Positions 11,019 through 21,581 of a stretch of 64,000 nt of DNA are shown here, one piece after another. The translations under genes and the position numbers were made by a program. Under the pieces are notes generated by a model, which made no database searches, had not been told where the DNA came from, and worked only from the letters and a program-made list of their open reading frames with translations. Where the stretch lies: contig NC_018230.1 in assembly GCF_000227135.1 (NCBI RefSeq), positions 193,761 to 257,760 of the forward strand, in the 5' to 3' direction. Positions within the stretch are counted from its first letter, which is position 1. Every line of letters starts with the position of its first letter. The stretch comes from Leishmania donovani (Eukaryota > Euglenozoa > Kinetoplastea > Trypanosomatida > Trypanosomatidae).

Positions 11019-14000
11019 ATGGCGACCGCGGCTGCCGAGGCGGCGTGCGTCACGTGCAGCACGGCGCTGTGCTCCTCGTCCACACTGTCCGTCGATCCTA
11101 TGAAGCGACGCTCGGGCAGCCATCGTATGGACAAGACGACACCCGCGTCGAGGTCCGAAGGGTCAGCGTGCACCGCCTCATATTCCGGCAGTGCTGTTCT
11201 CGCTGAGCACCACCGCACGCGCCCAAGTGTCCATGGCTTCGGTCGTGGTGACTCTCGCGAAGCGAGATGGACGCATCGCCCCCGGCGCGCACTGCGGCTC
11301 ACGAAGCGCGCAGCAGTGTGTGTGCTGTATCTCCTGCTGCCGTTCCTGCTGTACCACTCGACGCCACCATCAGCATCGCAACGGCTGCCGCCAGCACGTG
11401 CTTCCATCACCGCCGCCACCGCCTCCATCTGTGCTCCGTTTCTCTTTGTGCGTGCGGTGGAGTACGACCTCACGTTGGCCTTCCAGACGAACGACTACGT
11501 CGATAACGTGTGCGTGCCGGGCGCGACGGCAGCACGGACATCCTTGCGAGCGCCACCTACCGCTGCTCGTGGCAGCGCAATGAAAGAGGCGGCGGTGGCC
11601 CCGACAGCCTCGACGGCCCCCGCGGCGGCCATCGATCTGTCTGCCTGTCCGTACTACCCGCTGTGGTCGCTCCTGGCTGGGGTGAGCAGCTTCGGGGAAA
11701 CAGCAAGAGTGGATGGGGGTAACGTGGATGCCGCGGCGGCGAGTCGTGCTGGTGCTCGGGGCGGTGTGGACAGCTCCACGAGACCCGTCGAGCGGCACGG
11801 CAGAGCGGCAGCGGCGGAGGCGGAGGCGGAGGCGCGCCGGCGTATCCCAACGGCTACCTCAGCGGCGGCGCCGTCCGCTGCGAGTACCGCGTACGTAGTT
11901 CCAGGCGACCTCACCAGCACACTTTCGGGCTCGCGCAACGCGCTCACCTATTACTATCAAGTGCTGAACACAGACGACTTCTTCTTCATGTTGCAGGGGT
12001 GCACCATCCAAATCACCATCGACGGAGACGTGCCGCCGTCCTACGCCTACAACTCCTTCCAACGATACGCCGATGCCTATGCGTTGAACGTCTCTGCGAC
12101 GGGCAAGGATGGCAGCATCAGTGGCGGCTCTGGGGGACGAGGCAGCCTTGCCTTTCCAGCTGGCACGAGAGCCAGCGACACTGAGGGTGACGGCGATGAA
12201 GCGTACCCCAACATCACGCTGCGGACGGCATTTTTTTTTTGGAATCAACCGCGGCTGCACTGCGCGTACAATGCTCCGGCGCTGATGTCGATGATGGTTG
12301 ATCTTGCTAACCAGCACCACCACCACCAGCAGCAGCAGCAGCAGCGCCGTGCGTTCTTGAAGGACGACGCAGTCTTGGCAGAAGCCAGCGCACAGCCGGC
12401 AGACGGCGAGGTAGCTGCTGGCCGACCCGTGGCCTCCTCGGCTGGGCCCCTTTATCCGTCCTGCGCCGCAAGCATGCCCCCGCCGAAGAACATCCTACCC
12501 TCTGGCGGCCGGAACACAACGCTCACGGTGAACTACATGCAACTCGGCAGCTCCGTCGTCGTGAAGATCTTCAGCTTCGATGTGTGGTATCAGCTCACGG
12601 GCACACCGGCTCCAGCGACTCTCTCGAAGGCGCGTACCACGACCACCGCAGCGCCCGCGTCGGCCGCGTACTCGGCAGTCTTCTCCAGCGGCCCGATCAC
12701 GAGAGGCCGCGGTTGCAGCACTGGTGTGTCCACCAAGAACCTGGCCGCTGGGCAGTCGTTAAAGTTACCGGCGGATCCCGAGAAGGTGTGCACGGCGCCG
12801 GCGCTCTACACCATCTCCCTGAACCCGCTGCTTGCGCGGGCCTCTTCCTGGAGCCTCGGCAGTTCCACGGACTGGCTACAGCCCTCCGTGATGGTCACCC
12901 ACGACTACCCGGCCGCCCGCGTCATCGCGGTCGTCGCGCAGTGCTCTGGTGTGCCGCTTTCCTTCTCGGTGAAGGCGAACTTCCTGAACCCTGGCAACTA
13001 CCCTGGCAGCGGTCAGCATTACGCCACCTCCATCATACACTTGTTCTTCTTGGTGTGCTATGCCCTCCTGCTCATCGTGTTCCTGGTAATGATTGTACCG
13101 TGCAGCAAGCGGCGGCGGCGGCGGCGGCGGGGGCAGGGGCGGCAACGTCGTGGTGGCGGCGCTGAGGGAGGCGAAAGCAGCAGCAGCCCAGGTCAGGCAA
13201 GATCATCAGATAAGAAGAAGCGGGCGAGCGCGGGATCTGACAAGAGCAGGGGCGGCAGCATGCGCGGGCGGCGGAGCGGCAGTGCCGCGGCGGGCGGGGA
13301 CGGTGGCGAAGAAATGCACGGGACGAGCGCCCCAAGCAGTACGACGACGAAATATGCAGCCGTGGCGGCATCATCGGGGCCCGAGAGTACGTCTGCGGCG
13401 GTGAAGAACACGACCACAGCGCAGCGAAGCCCATCCTCGTCGTCGCCGACGTCCGCAGCAGCGGTGGCGGCCCGAACACGCGCGTCGGCGCAGCGCGGCG
13501 CAACTGAAAGTGGCCAGGACAACGCCGAAGACGAGCCTCTTCACAGGGAGGAGGGCAAAAGCGGCAGACGGCAACACCGCGGCGGTGCCGGGCCGCGGCC
13601 GCAGCAGCAGCGGCAGGGCCAGCGGGTTGCGGAGAGACGCAATGGCGGCAGCGAGGGCGACGACTCCCAGCCAGAGACCTCGTCCTTGTACACAGCGCAC
13701 TCCAACGCGCACCTCACATCGTCTTCGGGCATCTACGACGATAATGACATCAACTGCGGCAGCAGCGATGCCGCAAGCGAGGTGCAGGCGAGGCGAGGCT
13801 CGAGCGGGCGTCGCCGTGCGCAGAGCCGTCGACGCGGCGGCCCCTCCACGCTCTCCCTCTCCACCAGCGGCGACGACTCGGATTGCAGCAGCAGCAGCAG
13901 CACCACCACCACCACCGCGACTGACAGCACAAGCGACGACGACGACAGCCGCGCCGCCCGCCGACGGCGACGTCAGAAGGAGCAGCGACGCGCGAAGAGG

Positions 14001-15236
14001 GAGAGGCAGGAACAGAAGAAGCAACGATCCCGTCCACGCCATCATGTCTCGGCCACCTCGACCTCTCGCCGCTACGCCGCCAACGACCTAGACGACGACC
14101 GGAGAGGCTCGAGCACGGGCGTCGTCAGCGCCTTCGCTTCGCCGCTTCGGTGGCGTTTCAGGGCGGTGGGAATGACCGATGTCGTTGGCCACCAGGTCCT
14201 TGACCCGGTGCGACTGTGGTGGGCTGAGAGTCACATCCTCGTTATGTATGCACCGATCCAGTGGCTTGTCCTCGTCCTTCTCGTGCTCAGGTGCCTGTTG
14301 AGCGTCCTCTTAGCAGCGAAGTTCTTTCTGCTCTCTAGGGCGGTGCACCGCGACTCCTTGATGGGCAACAGCCTGTCACTCGTCTGCATTATTTTCGAAG
14401 TCGCCACGGACACGCTGCTGATCCCGATAGAGATGCTGGTGGCGATGGGGTGGGGCCTGGCTTTCACGGCGCCACTGCCCACGAACCAAATTGTTACTGT
14501 CGGCCTTGCCACGCTCACGATGTTCATCGTCTTTGTTTTCAGCGCCGCGTGTGCGAAGGATGGTCTGAGCATGGCGCTGACCGCGAATCGGTATGCGAGG
14601 CTCATCAACGGCAACCTATGCAACACGGTCGCATACACCCGCGCCGCTTTCGAGATGGTCTGCCGCGTCCACAACGTGCTTCGCATGTTCCTCCTGTCGC
14701 TGTGGCTATCGAAGACGGTGGTGCCGGCCGATGCAGCGGCTGTGCAGCGGCAGCGCAGACTGAGTCACAGGCAGCTGCAAGGCGCACAAAATGAGTGTCG
14801 TGAAGGACAAGGAATGGCCGGGCCCGGCGATAGCAGCAGTGATGGGGTGTCGTGTAGGTCAGATCTTCACCGCCGCACCTCGTCTGCGACCTCGTCCTCG
14901 TCATCTGGTCAGTGCGATGGTTCGTCTCTTGTGACCACCTTCACCACCACCGACACCACAACGCCGTCGTCGGCCCCGTTCGCCCTCCGGCCGCCGCCGC
15001 GCCTCGGCTACCCTGGCGTGTCCCTGTCGGCGATGGAGGTGTATCTTCGCTACCGTGGCATGTGGGTGCCCTTCGCGATGCTGTTGGTATGGGCGGTTCT
15101 GCTGCTGGTCTTCGCCTTCACCTTCTACGAGCCGGAGGACTACTACATGGTGGTAGCCTTTCGGGAGCTGCAGAGTGTGTATCTCCTCGGCTTCATCATT
15201 CTCTTTTTGCGGACGTCATCCCCTCTCTACTGCTGA
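11019..15236 (+). CDS. Large polytopic membrane protein, GOST/lung-7TM-like architecture
   Basis: A 1405-aa protein. Residues about 96-115 form a signal peptide or anchor, followed by about 550 residues of probable luminal/extracellular domain. The first strong TM segment (SIIHLFFLVCYALLL) is near residue 671. Next come some 380 residues of Arg/Ser/Glu-rich low complexity. Further membrane spans follow: QWLVLVLLVLRCLLSVLL, LSLVCIIFEVATDTLL, IVTVGLATLTMFIVFVF, a weaker NVLRMFLLSLW, WVPFAMLLVWAVLLLV and SVYLLGFIILFL. One N-terminal ectodomain plus about seven spans, with a G-W-G after the third, recalls the GOST/lung-7TM receptor-like family involved in secretory trafficking. The match is architectural and tentative. 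ATG 11019 is preferred; an in-frame ATG at 10902 would add 39 residues, but a pyrimidine tract and AG (11009-11010) lie between them. Confidence 0.85.
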   Translation: MATAAAEAACVTCSTALCSSSTLSVDPMKRRSGSHRMDKTTPASRSEGSACTASYSGSAVLAEHHRTRPSVHGFGRGDSREARWTHRPRRALRLTKRAAVCVLYLLLPFLLYHSTPPSASQRLPPARASITAATASICAPFLFVRAVEYDLTLAFQTNDYVDNVCVPGATAARTSLRAPPTAARGSAMKEAAVAPTASTAPAAAIDLSACPYYPLWSLLAGVSSFGETARVDGGNVDAAAASRAGARGGVDSSTRPVERHGRAAAAEAEAEARRRIPTATSAAAPSAASTAYVVPGDLTSTLSGSRNALTYYYQVLNTDDFFFMLQGCTIQITIDGDVPPSYAYNSFQRYADAYALNVSATGKDGSISGGSGGRGSLAFPAGTRASDTEGDGDEAYPNITLRTAFFFWNQPRLHCAYNAPALMSMMVDLANQHHHHQQQQQQRRAFLKDDAVLAEASAQPADGEVAAGRPVASSAGPLYPSCAASMPPPKNILPSGGRNTTLTVNYMQLGSSVVVKIFSFDVWYQLTGTPAPATLSKARTTTTAAPASAAYSAVFSSGPITRGRGCSTGVSTKNLAAGQSLKLPADPEKVCTAPALYTISLNPLLARASSWSLGSSTDWLQPSVMVTHDYPAARVIAVVAQCSGVPLSFSVKANFLNPGNYPGSGQHYATSIIHLFFLVCYALLLIVFLVMIVPCSKRRRRRRRGQGRQRRGGGAEGGESSSSPGQARSSDKKKRASAGSDKSRGGSMRGRRSGSAAAGGDGGEEMHGTSAPSSTTTKYAAVAASSGPESTSAAVKNTTTAQRSPSSSSPTSAAAVAARTRASAQRGATESGQDNAEDEPLHREEGKSGRRQHRGGAGPRPQQQRQGQRVAERRNGGSEGDDSQPETSSLYTAHSNAHLTSSSGIYDDNDINCGSSDAASEVQARRGSSGRRRAQSRRRGGPSTLSLSTSGDDSDCSSSSSTTTTTATDSTSDDDDSRAARRRRRQKEQRRAKRERQEQKKQRSRPRHHVSATSTSRRYAANDLDDDRRGSSTGVVSAFASPLRWRFRAVGMTDVVGHQVLDPVRLWWAESHILVMYAPIQWLVLVLLVLRCLLSVLLAAKFFLLSRAVHRDSLMGNSLSLVCIIFEVATDTLLIPIEMLVAMGWGLAFTAPLPTNQIVTVGLATLTMFIVFVFSAACAKDGLSMALTANRYARLINGNLCNTVAYTRAAFEMVCRVHNVLRMFLLSLWLSKTVVPADAAAVQRQRRLSHRQLQGAQNECREGQGMAGPGDSSSDGVSCRSDLHRRTSSATSSSSSGQCDGSSLVTTFTTTDTTTPSSAPFALRPPPRLGYPGVSLSAMEVYLRYRGMWVPFAMLLVWAVLLLVFAFTFYEPEDYYMVVAFRELQSVYLLGFIILFLRTSSPLYC

Positions 15237-16240
15237 AAAGAAGGATGCCGACTCGCACCGGTGCCACGCACCGCACACCACAAATCTAAGAGAGAGGGAG
15301 AGGGGGCATCCGCTCGTCGTGGTGGTGCATCATCCCTGCTGCTGCATAGCCGCCCGCCTCGCCCGCTCTTTGGATTGCGCCGCTCACTGTGTGATAGTTT
15401 GTGAAGTTCTAAGCGAGTGAGCGAGTGTGTGTTGCGTGTGTGTGCGTGTGTGTGTGTGTTGGTCACGAAAGGCAAGGCCTATTCGAGTGGGGGGAAACGC
15501 GCAGGCACACGCGTGCCGGCATAGCATACACGCTGTACCCCGCCGAGGCGTGTGCCATCCCACCCCTCTCCCTTTCCGCGACGTCCGCGTGCGTTCGGCC
15601 CAGAAGAGAATGGAATCCGATGAGGTGTTGGAGAGCATACAGGCAGAACAACAACGAAAAGGACGAAGTGCAGTGATGGGGCCGTGCGTTGCTGCAGCAG
15701 CACGAAGGGGGAGCTGCCTTGAGGCGATGGCCTCCGCGAGCAAGCCGCCCCCTCTCTGTCTGCGTCTCTCTCGAATCGAAAACGCACCCCGTCTTCACTT
15801 GGACGCAGCGCCGGTGAATGTGGTCGATGCGCGTGCGTGTGTCCGTCTCTCTGTGTGGTGCCGCTCGCACCCATCATGCGAATGCAGCGAGAAGAGCTCT
15901 CACTCTTGCTCGCACCGAAGCGCGTCACCGGAACGCCCTCACACCTTCCTTCTCTGCCCTCTTCTTCGCCTCTGATTGGTGTCGCGTGGAACCTGCGCTC
16001 GCTCCTCGCGTGCCTGGACTTTTCCTCGTCGTCACCATACGACGCACACGCACACTCACACGCACACGCGCGCGTGTACATGTATATATATATACATCTG
16101 TACGTCTCTCTACTGTACGGCATCCGTGTGTGCCCTGCAGCAGGTTTCGTGTGCTCCTCCTGGCTCGATCTTGTGCTCGTCTTTTTCGCCCATTGCATAC
16201 TCTGCTTTTTGTTGTTCGTTGGCTGGTTCTCGGGGTGCGT

Positions 16241-16276
<36 letters not shown>

Positions 16277-16690
16277 GTGCGTGTATGCCCAACGTCGACA
16301 CCAAGCCGCTCGCCCCTCCCCTCATCTGCTTGCTTCGCCTCTTCTCAGCATCTACATTCGTCTGCTTCGCTTTATATATATATATATATATCTAATATCT
16401 GTATATATCTATATATATATCTTGCATCCGCGTCGCTCAGCTCAGCTCAGCTCCCTCTCTTTGGCGTGTTCTACGTGTAAGGCATTCATATCTTCCCCCC
16501 AGCTCTTGTGTGACGTCTTGCATCTGTACCCTACCGCCTCTTCCAATCCTCCTGTGTGTGCTTGCGCCTCTCTCTTCTTCGTCGTCCTCCATCTCTCACC
16601 TATAAACTACACCCCGCCCTGCCGCTGCCGCTGCGGCCCTTCTCCTCCGCCTTCACGCCTCCCAGCAGACACGTGCGCTTACTCCGGGCC
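15237..16690 (+). other. Intergenic region with TA/GT microsatellites
   Basis: 1.45 kb between two membrane-protein genes. It contains GT runs near 15425-15460 and 16241-16271, and TA-rich microsatellites near 16082-16096 and 16372-16422. A 373-codon frame starting at 15837 is built from these repeats and pyrimidine tracts and overlaps the next gene out of frame, so I do not call it. Confidence 0.6.
16637..16665 (+). promoter_or_regulatory. Probable spliced-leader acceptor (polypyrimidine tract + AG)
   Basis: A C/T-dominated tract ends in AG at 16664-16665, 25 nt before the ATG of the downstream membrane-protein gene. This is the expected signal for trans-splicing of the mini-exon. RNA evidence is not available here. 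Confidence 0.5.
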
Positions 16691-18838
16691 ATGTCCAGCG
16701 ACTTCGAGACCCTCTCGTGCAACCTGGAGAGCAGTGAACCTCGGCGGAGACGCTGCCGCAGCAGCAGCAGCATCGGGAGCGACTTTGACACGCTCGATGA
16801 CCTTGTCGCCGACAACGATGCGCAGCTGCTGCGCCGGCTCGCGGTTCGCAACTCGGCTCCCGGCGCGTGTGCTCGTCGTGCGCTCTCTGGTGACCACGCC
16901 AGTGCACACTCGGGTCGGCGTGAATCGGCCTTGTACGGCTACCGCGCTTACGGTGTGACGGGCGGAGTCGCAGCGACTTCGCCGGCTGCACGCGGCGGTG
17001 GCTGTGGGAAGATGCCCCTCTTCACCAAGGGCCTCACCACCTGCTGCTCCCCACCTGCCACCGTTGCGCACACCAATGTCAAGAGCAAGGATAGCCTGGG
17101 CAACCTGGACGACGCTTTCACCGCCACGGTGGTGACCCCGCGCGCCCCAGGGGGGGGCGCCTCATGGGCAACAGCGGCAGCGGCGCCCACGGCCACCGCC
17201 GCCCATGCCTCTGCGTTCCGTGGCAGGGAGCCAGCGTCGCCGGTCGAGCGCCAGGTGACATGTCCACCAGACACCAGCTCCCTCACTTCTGTCGCGAGCG
17301 CCGCGACCATGACTGCCTCTTCTACCACGCGTCGCACGCACGACTCAGCTAACGACGTTGACAGCTCCGAGGACGATGAAGGAGCGGAGGAGGATCGGGC
17401 AGACCTCAAAGACGGCCACACCGTGCAGCGCCGGCGTCTAGCGCACGACGCATCGGTAGAGGCTGTAGCCTCACGTACTCCGCAGCCTACCTCGCGCGCC
17501 CCGCCCCACCACAATGCGCGGGACTTCGAAGGTTTCTACAACACGGGCTTGTTGCTGGAGGATGACGACGACGACGACGATGCAACTGAGAGTGAGCTGA
17601 GTCGCCGTCCCGCTCGCGCGGTTGACAGCGCTGCCGCACCATTTCCATCCGCGGCGCTCAACGCGAGTCTTTTCTACATGCACGGTTCAGCTGGACGACG
17701 CGGCAGCGATGCACCTATCAGCTTTCGGCGCTCGCAGGCAGCCACTGCAACGCCAGGCCCCCACACCGAAGGGCACAGCAAGCGCCCCGCCTCACCGGCG
17801 TCTGTCAAGGCATCGACAGTCACCGCAGCGCGTCCTTTGTCCATCGCATCGCGACGCGAGGCAGCTGGCGAGCAGCTGTGTCGGTTGGCTGTGACGCTGC
17901 CCACCATGACGACGGTGCACTGGCTCTCGCTCGTCATCACTCTTCTCGTGCCAGTCAACCTGCTGTGCCTTGATGTGATGGCGCTGGGGTGGATACGGCG
18001 GCGCGTGGACGCGAGCTACGGCGGCGCATCTGCGTTGCCGTCATCTGGCCGGACCACCGCACCCACCTCATTGCGCGTGGTGATCTGTGGTGCTGCGGGG
18101 GTCTCGACCGGCGTCGCAGAAGCTCCGTCGTCGTGCGGGAACGACTCCGGGTTCACGTTCAACGTGGGCGCCACTACCTTCACCTCCACCTCCGGCGGCG
18201 GCGGCGGCCGTGGTGGAAGCGGGAGCAGCAGCAGCAGCGGCAGCACTGCCGGCGCCGACAACCCACGAAGGGTCGACGCGAAAACGTCTTCGTTCTCGTC
18301 TGCGCACACGGTGCCTGCCCTGTGCAGCGTCATTCTGTGGCTCCTGGCCCCCAACGGGCTTCTCTGCCGACTTGTTATACACCGGCTCCGGCGACCCACT
18401 GGCGAAGCAGTCGCTGACGGCCATGAGCCGGAGGGCGAGTCTGTGGTGGACCTATCACCATCGTTGGCAGCAACAGCAGCAGCACCGAGCACGTCATCCC
18501 CACTGCACCGAGCAGCGGCGTCAAGCACCGATGAGTATCGCCACTTAAGAGCGGAGTGGCAAGTGTGTTGCGACGTCTATGAGCGTGTGCGTCAGCTGGC
18601 ACCGCAGCTGGAGGTGATTGAGCTCTTTATCCGGTACGCGTGTTTGTGGGTCATGCTGCACGCCCCCCTGCCGTGTGCGACAGTGGCGAGCGAGTGGACG
18701 GGCGCGTGGCTACTCAATTCGCCAGCGCCTGAAGAAGAGAAGGCGATGGCGCCGAACGGCAGCCACTGGCGCGCCGCGAACAGCGTCACCGCCTCGGTAT
18801 TGCCGCGTCGTGCTGCGGACGTCATCGCGGCTGCCTGA
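16691..18838 (+). CDS. Ser/Ala-rich membrane protein of unknown function
   Basis: Not recognised. The 715-aa product begins with an acidic/Ser-rich N-terminus and has about 390 residues of low-complexity, probably disordered sequence with an Asp run (EDDDDDDD) near 300. A TM segment lies at about 405-430 (HWLSLVITLLVPVNLLCLDV). After a Gly/Ser-rich loop a second lies at about 540-562 (VPALCSVILWLLAPNGLLC), and a third hydrophobic stretch near 649-668 (YACLWVMLHAPLPC). It sits directly after the GOST-like gene. The end of its membrane region (ELFIRYACLWV) faintly recalls MEVYLRYRGMWV in that neighbour, so distant kinship is possible but unproven. ATG 16691 is chosen because a good splice acceptor lies 25 nt upstream. 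Confidence 0.8.
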   Translation: MSSDFETLSCNLESSEPRRRRCRSSSSIGSDFDTLDDLVADNDAQLLRRLAVRNSAPGACARRALSGDHASAHSGRRESALYGYRAYGVTGGVAATSPAARGGGCGKMPLFTKGLTTCCSPPATVAHTNVKSKDSLGNLDDAFTATVVTPRAPGGGASWATAAAAPTATAAHASAFRGREPASPVERQVTCPPDTSSLTSVASAATMTASSTTRRTHDSANDVDSSEDDEGAEEDRADLKDGHTVQRRRLAHDASVEAVASRTPQPTSRAPPHHNARDFEGFYNTGLLLEDDDDDDDATESELSRRPARAVDSAAAPFPSAALNASLFYMHGSAGRRGSDAPISFRRSQAATATPGPHTEGHSKRPASPASVKASTVTAARPLSIASRREAAGEQLCRLAVTLPTMTTVHWLSLVITLLVPVNLLCLDVMALGWIRRRVDASYGGASALPSSGRTTAPTSLRVVICGAAGVSTGVAEAPSSCGNDSGFTFNVGATTFTSTSGGGGGRGGSGSSSSSGSTAGADNPRRVDAKTSSFSSAHTVPALCSVILWLLAPNGLLCRLVIHRLRRPTGEAVADGHEPEGESVVDLSPSLAATAAAPSTSSPLHRAAASSTDEYRHLRAEWQVCCDVYERVRQLAPQLEVIELFIRYACLWVMLHAPLPCATVASEWTGAWLLNSPAPEEEKAMAPNGSHWRAANSVTASVLPRRAADVIAAA

Positions 18839-19650
18839 GTGGAGGAAGTGAGGGAGGCAATCACACATAGTGGGCCGTTCTCCTCATCACGCATTCTCAG
18901 TGCGAGGGACCGTAAGAGAGGTAACGTGTGCGCATGTGCACGCGTAAGCGTGCACATCCACATGAGACAGTCTCCGAGCGATCACTCGTGTCTTCGTCGA
19001 TGTTTTTTTTTTTTTGTTTTTTTTGAGGGGGTTGTTTGTTTTTCCCCCGCCTTTCTGCTTGTCGCGTTTTCGATCTCCCTCGCCGGCCTCTCTCCCCCCT
19101 TTCCCCTTCCCCCGGCACCCCCGTTTTGGGCGTGTGGTGTGTGTCGATGCGTAATGTGTTTTCCTCCGATTTCTCTTGCCGTCTCGCTGTTGCTGTCGTT
19201 CGTCATTGCAAGCCTCGTTCTGTTTTGTCTCTCTTCACGCCGCGCCACCACCACCGTCATCACACACACACATATATACACCGAGAGAGAGACACCTCTA
19301 CCTCCTGCCTGCCGCACCATTATCATAACCATCCCTCTGTGTCGGTTTGTGTGTGTGTGTGTGTGTGTCGGAAGTTTGCTCGTAGCCTCTTTTTTCTTTG
19401 CGTCGATTTGTTTTCCATGTCGTGTTGGCCTTCCCATGCGCCCTCCCCTCCCCTCTCGTCCGTGAGGCACACACACACACGCATCAACACACGTGCACAC
19501 ACACACACACAACATATATATATATATTAATATGCACATGCCCCCGTTACGCCTGCATTCGCCTCTTACCCTCACTCACTCCCCTCCCCTCCCCCCCCAA
19601 CACCTCTTTCTCTTGCTGCTGGGGCTGCTGCTTGATCCCTCCGTGTCTCG
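18839..19650 (+). other. Intergenic region, T-rich and microsatellite-rich
   Basis: 3' flank of the preceding gene. It has a T-run region at about 19000-19045, a GT run near 19349-19368, CA runs near 19470-19512 and a short TA run near 19514-19530. No gene is seen on either strand. Confidence 0.55.
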
Positions 19651-19898
19651 TGTGTGTACATGTGTGTGTGTGTGTGTTTGTGTGTCTGAGCGCTGATCGT
19701 ATCTGACGGTGGTGGCGACGCGACTATCATCGAAACCAAAAATGAGCTGCCGTGGCCTTCAAGAGCCTCACCGATTGGAAGCCTCAACGCCGTGTGCTCG
19801 CCCTCAACTCCCTCTCTGCTTCTGTCCCCTTGACAGCCGCGAGGCACGCTCTCCCGCCTCCTCTAATCGCTTGTGGACCCCACCCACACCTCACACGC
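19651..19898 (+). repeat. Dispersed intergenic repeat, copy 1 (partner at 48296-48549)
   Basis: About 250 bp beginning in a GT run and continuing through CGCTGATCGTATCTGACGG to CCCACACCTCACACGC. It matches 48296-48549 almost base for base; I see only a few substitutions plus small length differences in the GT run and near the end. It is in the same orientation in both places and both copies are intergenic. The flanking sequence is unrelated. It does not resemble the SIDER2 copies elsewhere in the window. Identity as a mobile-element remnant or a conserved UTR element is undecided. Confidence 0.75.
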
Positions 19899-20091
19899 CG
19901 AAGTACCCTGGCCGCGAATACTCGCACACACACATATATATAGGGCACACTGCCCACACCTCTCGCACCCCATCAAGAGCGAATGGGGCAGTACACACGC
20001 GACGAGTGGTCGCTGTAGCGGCGCTGCTTCGCTGCATACCCCCCGACGCCACGCGTCGCGCTCGGTGTGCGCGTGTCGGGCTCGGGTCTGG

Positions 20092-20957
20092 ATGGGCGGT
20101 TGCATGCTCACGGTCTGCGGACCCGATGGCGATGGGGTCTCCCTCGACGAGCGCACCCGCGTCTCCGTGCAGATCGCACCCGGGGACACCCTGGGGGACT
20201 TGGCGCAGACGCCTGCGACGACGGCTGCCGGAAGCGCAGGGCTTGTCGGCGCCGGATGCAGGCAACGGTGGCGCACCGGGCACATGTAACGATGGCAGCG
20301 TAGTGGGCCGTCGAGCGGCGCCACCACCAAGAGGCGGGGCAGCGGGAGGCGCACATTGCACAGCCAGGCTGCCTTTCTTCACGCAGCATGTGGTGAGCAT
20401 CGAGCAGGAGGCACGGCAGCAGCCACGGGCTCAGGTAGAGCGATGTCCGCGGCGGGCACACAGCGCCTTCGAAGGTCGGGCTCAACGGGCTACCGCGTGA
20501 GCCCCAAGACTCCTAGATGCGGCGACGCGTGTTCTCGCCGGCGGCCCGGCAGTGGATCAGCCGGAACTCCGTGCCCCGAGGGGAGGGGGGCGCGTGACGG
20601 TGGCGGTTCGCATCGGCAGCGCCCGTGGATCCGCCCCGTGCCGCTTTTTGGGCGAGCAGTTGGCCACCTGGACGCTGTATACATCCGTCGGTGTCACCGT
20701 TGACCACGGTCAGCAGACGGTGCAACGGGGCCCGACGTTTCTGTGACACCTTCGCGATCACCCTCGATGGGATGCGATGGCGGTGGCGTACATGGAGCGG
20801 CTTGTGTCGAGGCTTCTCCAGGCATCGAGTGTCACGGGCGTCCCAGCGCATGGGTGCCGTTGGGCGGCCTAGTGAGTACGCCGCTGTTTGCCGTCGCTGC
20901 ACCGTTGCCTCCTGCAGGGCGCAAGGCTGGCCCGTCTGCCAACCTCGGTGACATGTG
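20092..20957 (+). pseudogene. Decayed coding stretch, unidentified
   Basis: Between the repeat and the quinone oxidoreductase, pieces that look like protein appear in changing frames. From 20092 one frame reads GCMLTVCGPDGDGVSLDER and ends at 20289. Another carries ARLPFFTQHVVSIEQEAR and ends near 20500. A third from about 20552 carries VTVAVRIGSARG and TLYTSVGVTVDHGQQTV, with MERLVSRLLQASSVTG further on. Base composition is that of coding DNA rather than the pyrimidine-rich intergenic DNA around it. Stops and frame changes make an intact product impossible. I cannot name the parent gene. A run of sequencing errors in a real gene, or a degenerate retroelement, are alternatives. Confidence 0.35.
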
Positions 20958-21420
20958 AGCGGGAAGTTTGGATGGGGAAAGAGGGGGCTTTGGGAAGCCG
21001 CGCGGTCGCACCCCTGAGATGTGTGCTGCCGGGAGCGGTCCTTGTATCGGACGTGTTGTTGCTCGGATGGGGTGCCATGTTGTTTCGCCCCCACGAGTGG
21101 GAGGGGTCGCTGCATCCGGGGGCCGGTGGAAGTGCCGCTCCCCCCCCCTCTCTTTAATCCGCTCTGCTCTCTCATCAGCCCCACTAACGTGCATACACGT
21201 GCGTGTATGCGTGTGTGTGCCGACGCGAGCGGGAGAAAGGGGAACGAAGTGGACCGGCACGGTGAAGACAAGCGGAACGACGTCGATGGCGTCACCTGCG
21301 CAGGCCTAGCCACCAACACGCAGCGGGATTGAAGCGGCTCGCTGGCATCGTCCTGTCCACTTCGGCTCACGACCCTCAGACACACACACATACGCACGTG
21401 CGCTTGGCTGTTAGCACCCT
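20958..21420 (+). other. Intergenic region
   Basis: Non-coding DNA between the decayed stretch and the splice-acceptor region of the quinone oxidoreductase gene. No RNA gene or notable repeat is seen apart from short GT/CA runs. Confidence 0.5.
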
Positions 21421-21492
21421 TCACTCGCCCACCTGCGCCTCTCTCCTCTCTCCATCTTCTCCGTGTCTCTGCCGACGCGCGTCATCGCCGAG
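21421..21492 (+). promoter_or_regulatory. Probable spliced-leader acceptor for the quinone oxidoreductase
   Basis: A long C/T tract (about 21421-21470) is followed by the first downstream AG at 21491-21492, giving an 89-nt 5' UTR before the ATG at 21582. The assignment rests on the usual trypanosomatid rule of first AG after the tract. Confidence 0.45.
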
Positions 21493-21581
21493 GAACTCAG
21501 CCAGTCGTCACACGGACTCACGCTTTTCTCTGTCGACTTCGAGCACCTGTACACGCTTGGCAGCACACCGGCACACAAGCC

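Noticed and set aside
15837..16958. 373-codon + frame with hydrophobic stretches
   Set aside because: Built from CT tracts, GT and TA microsatellites; it overlaps the real membrane-protein gene (ATG 16691) out of frame and lacks coherent protein-like sequence.
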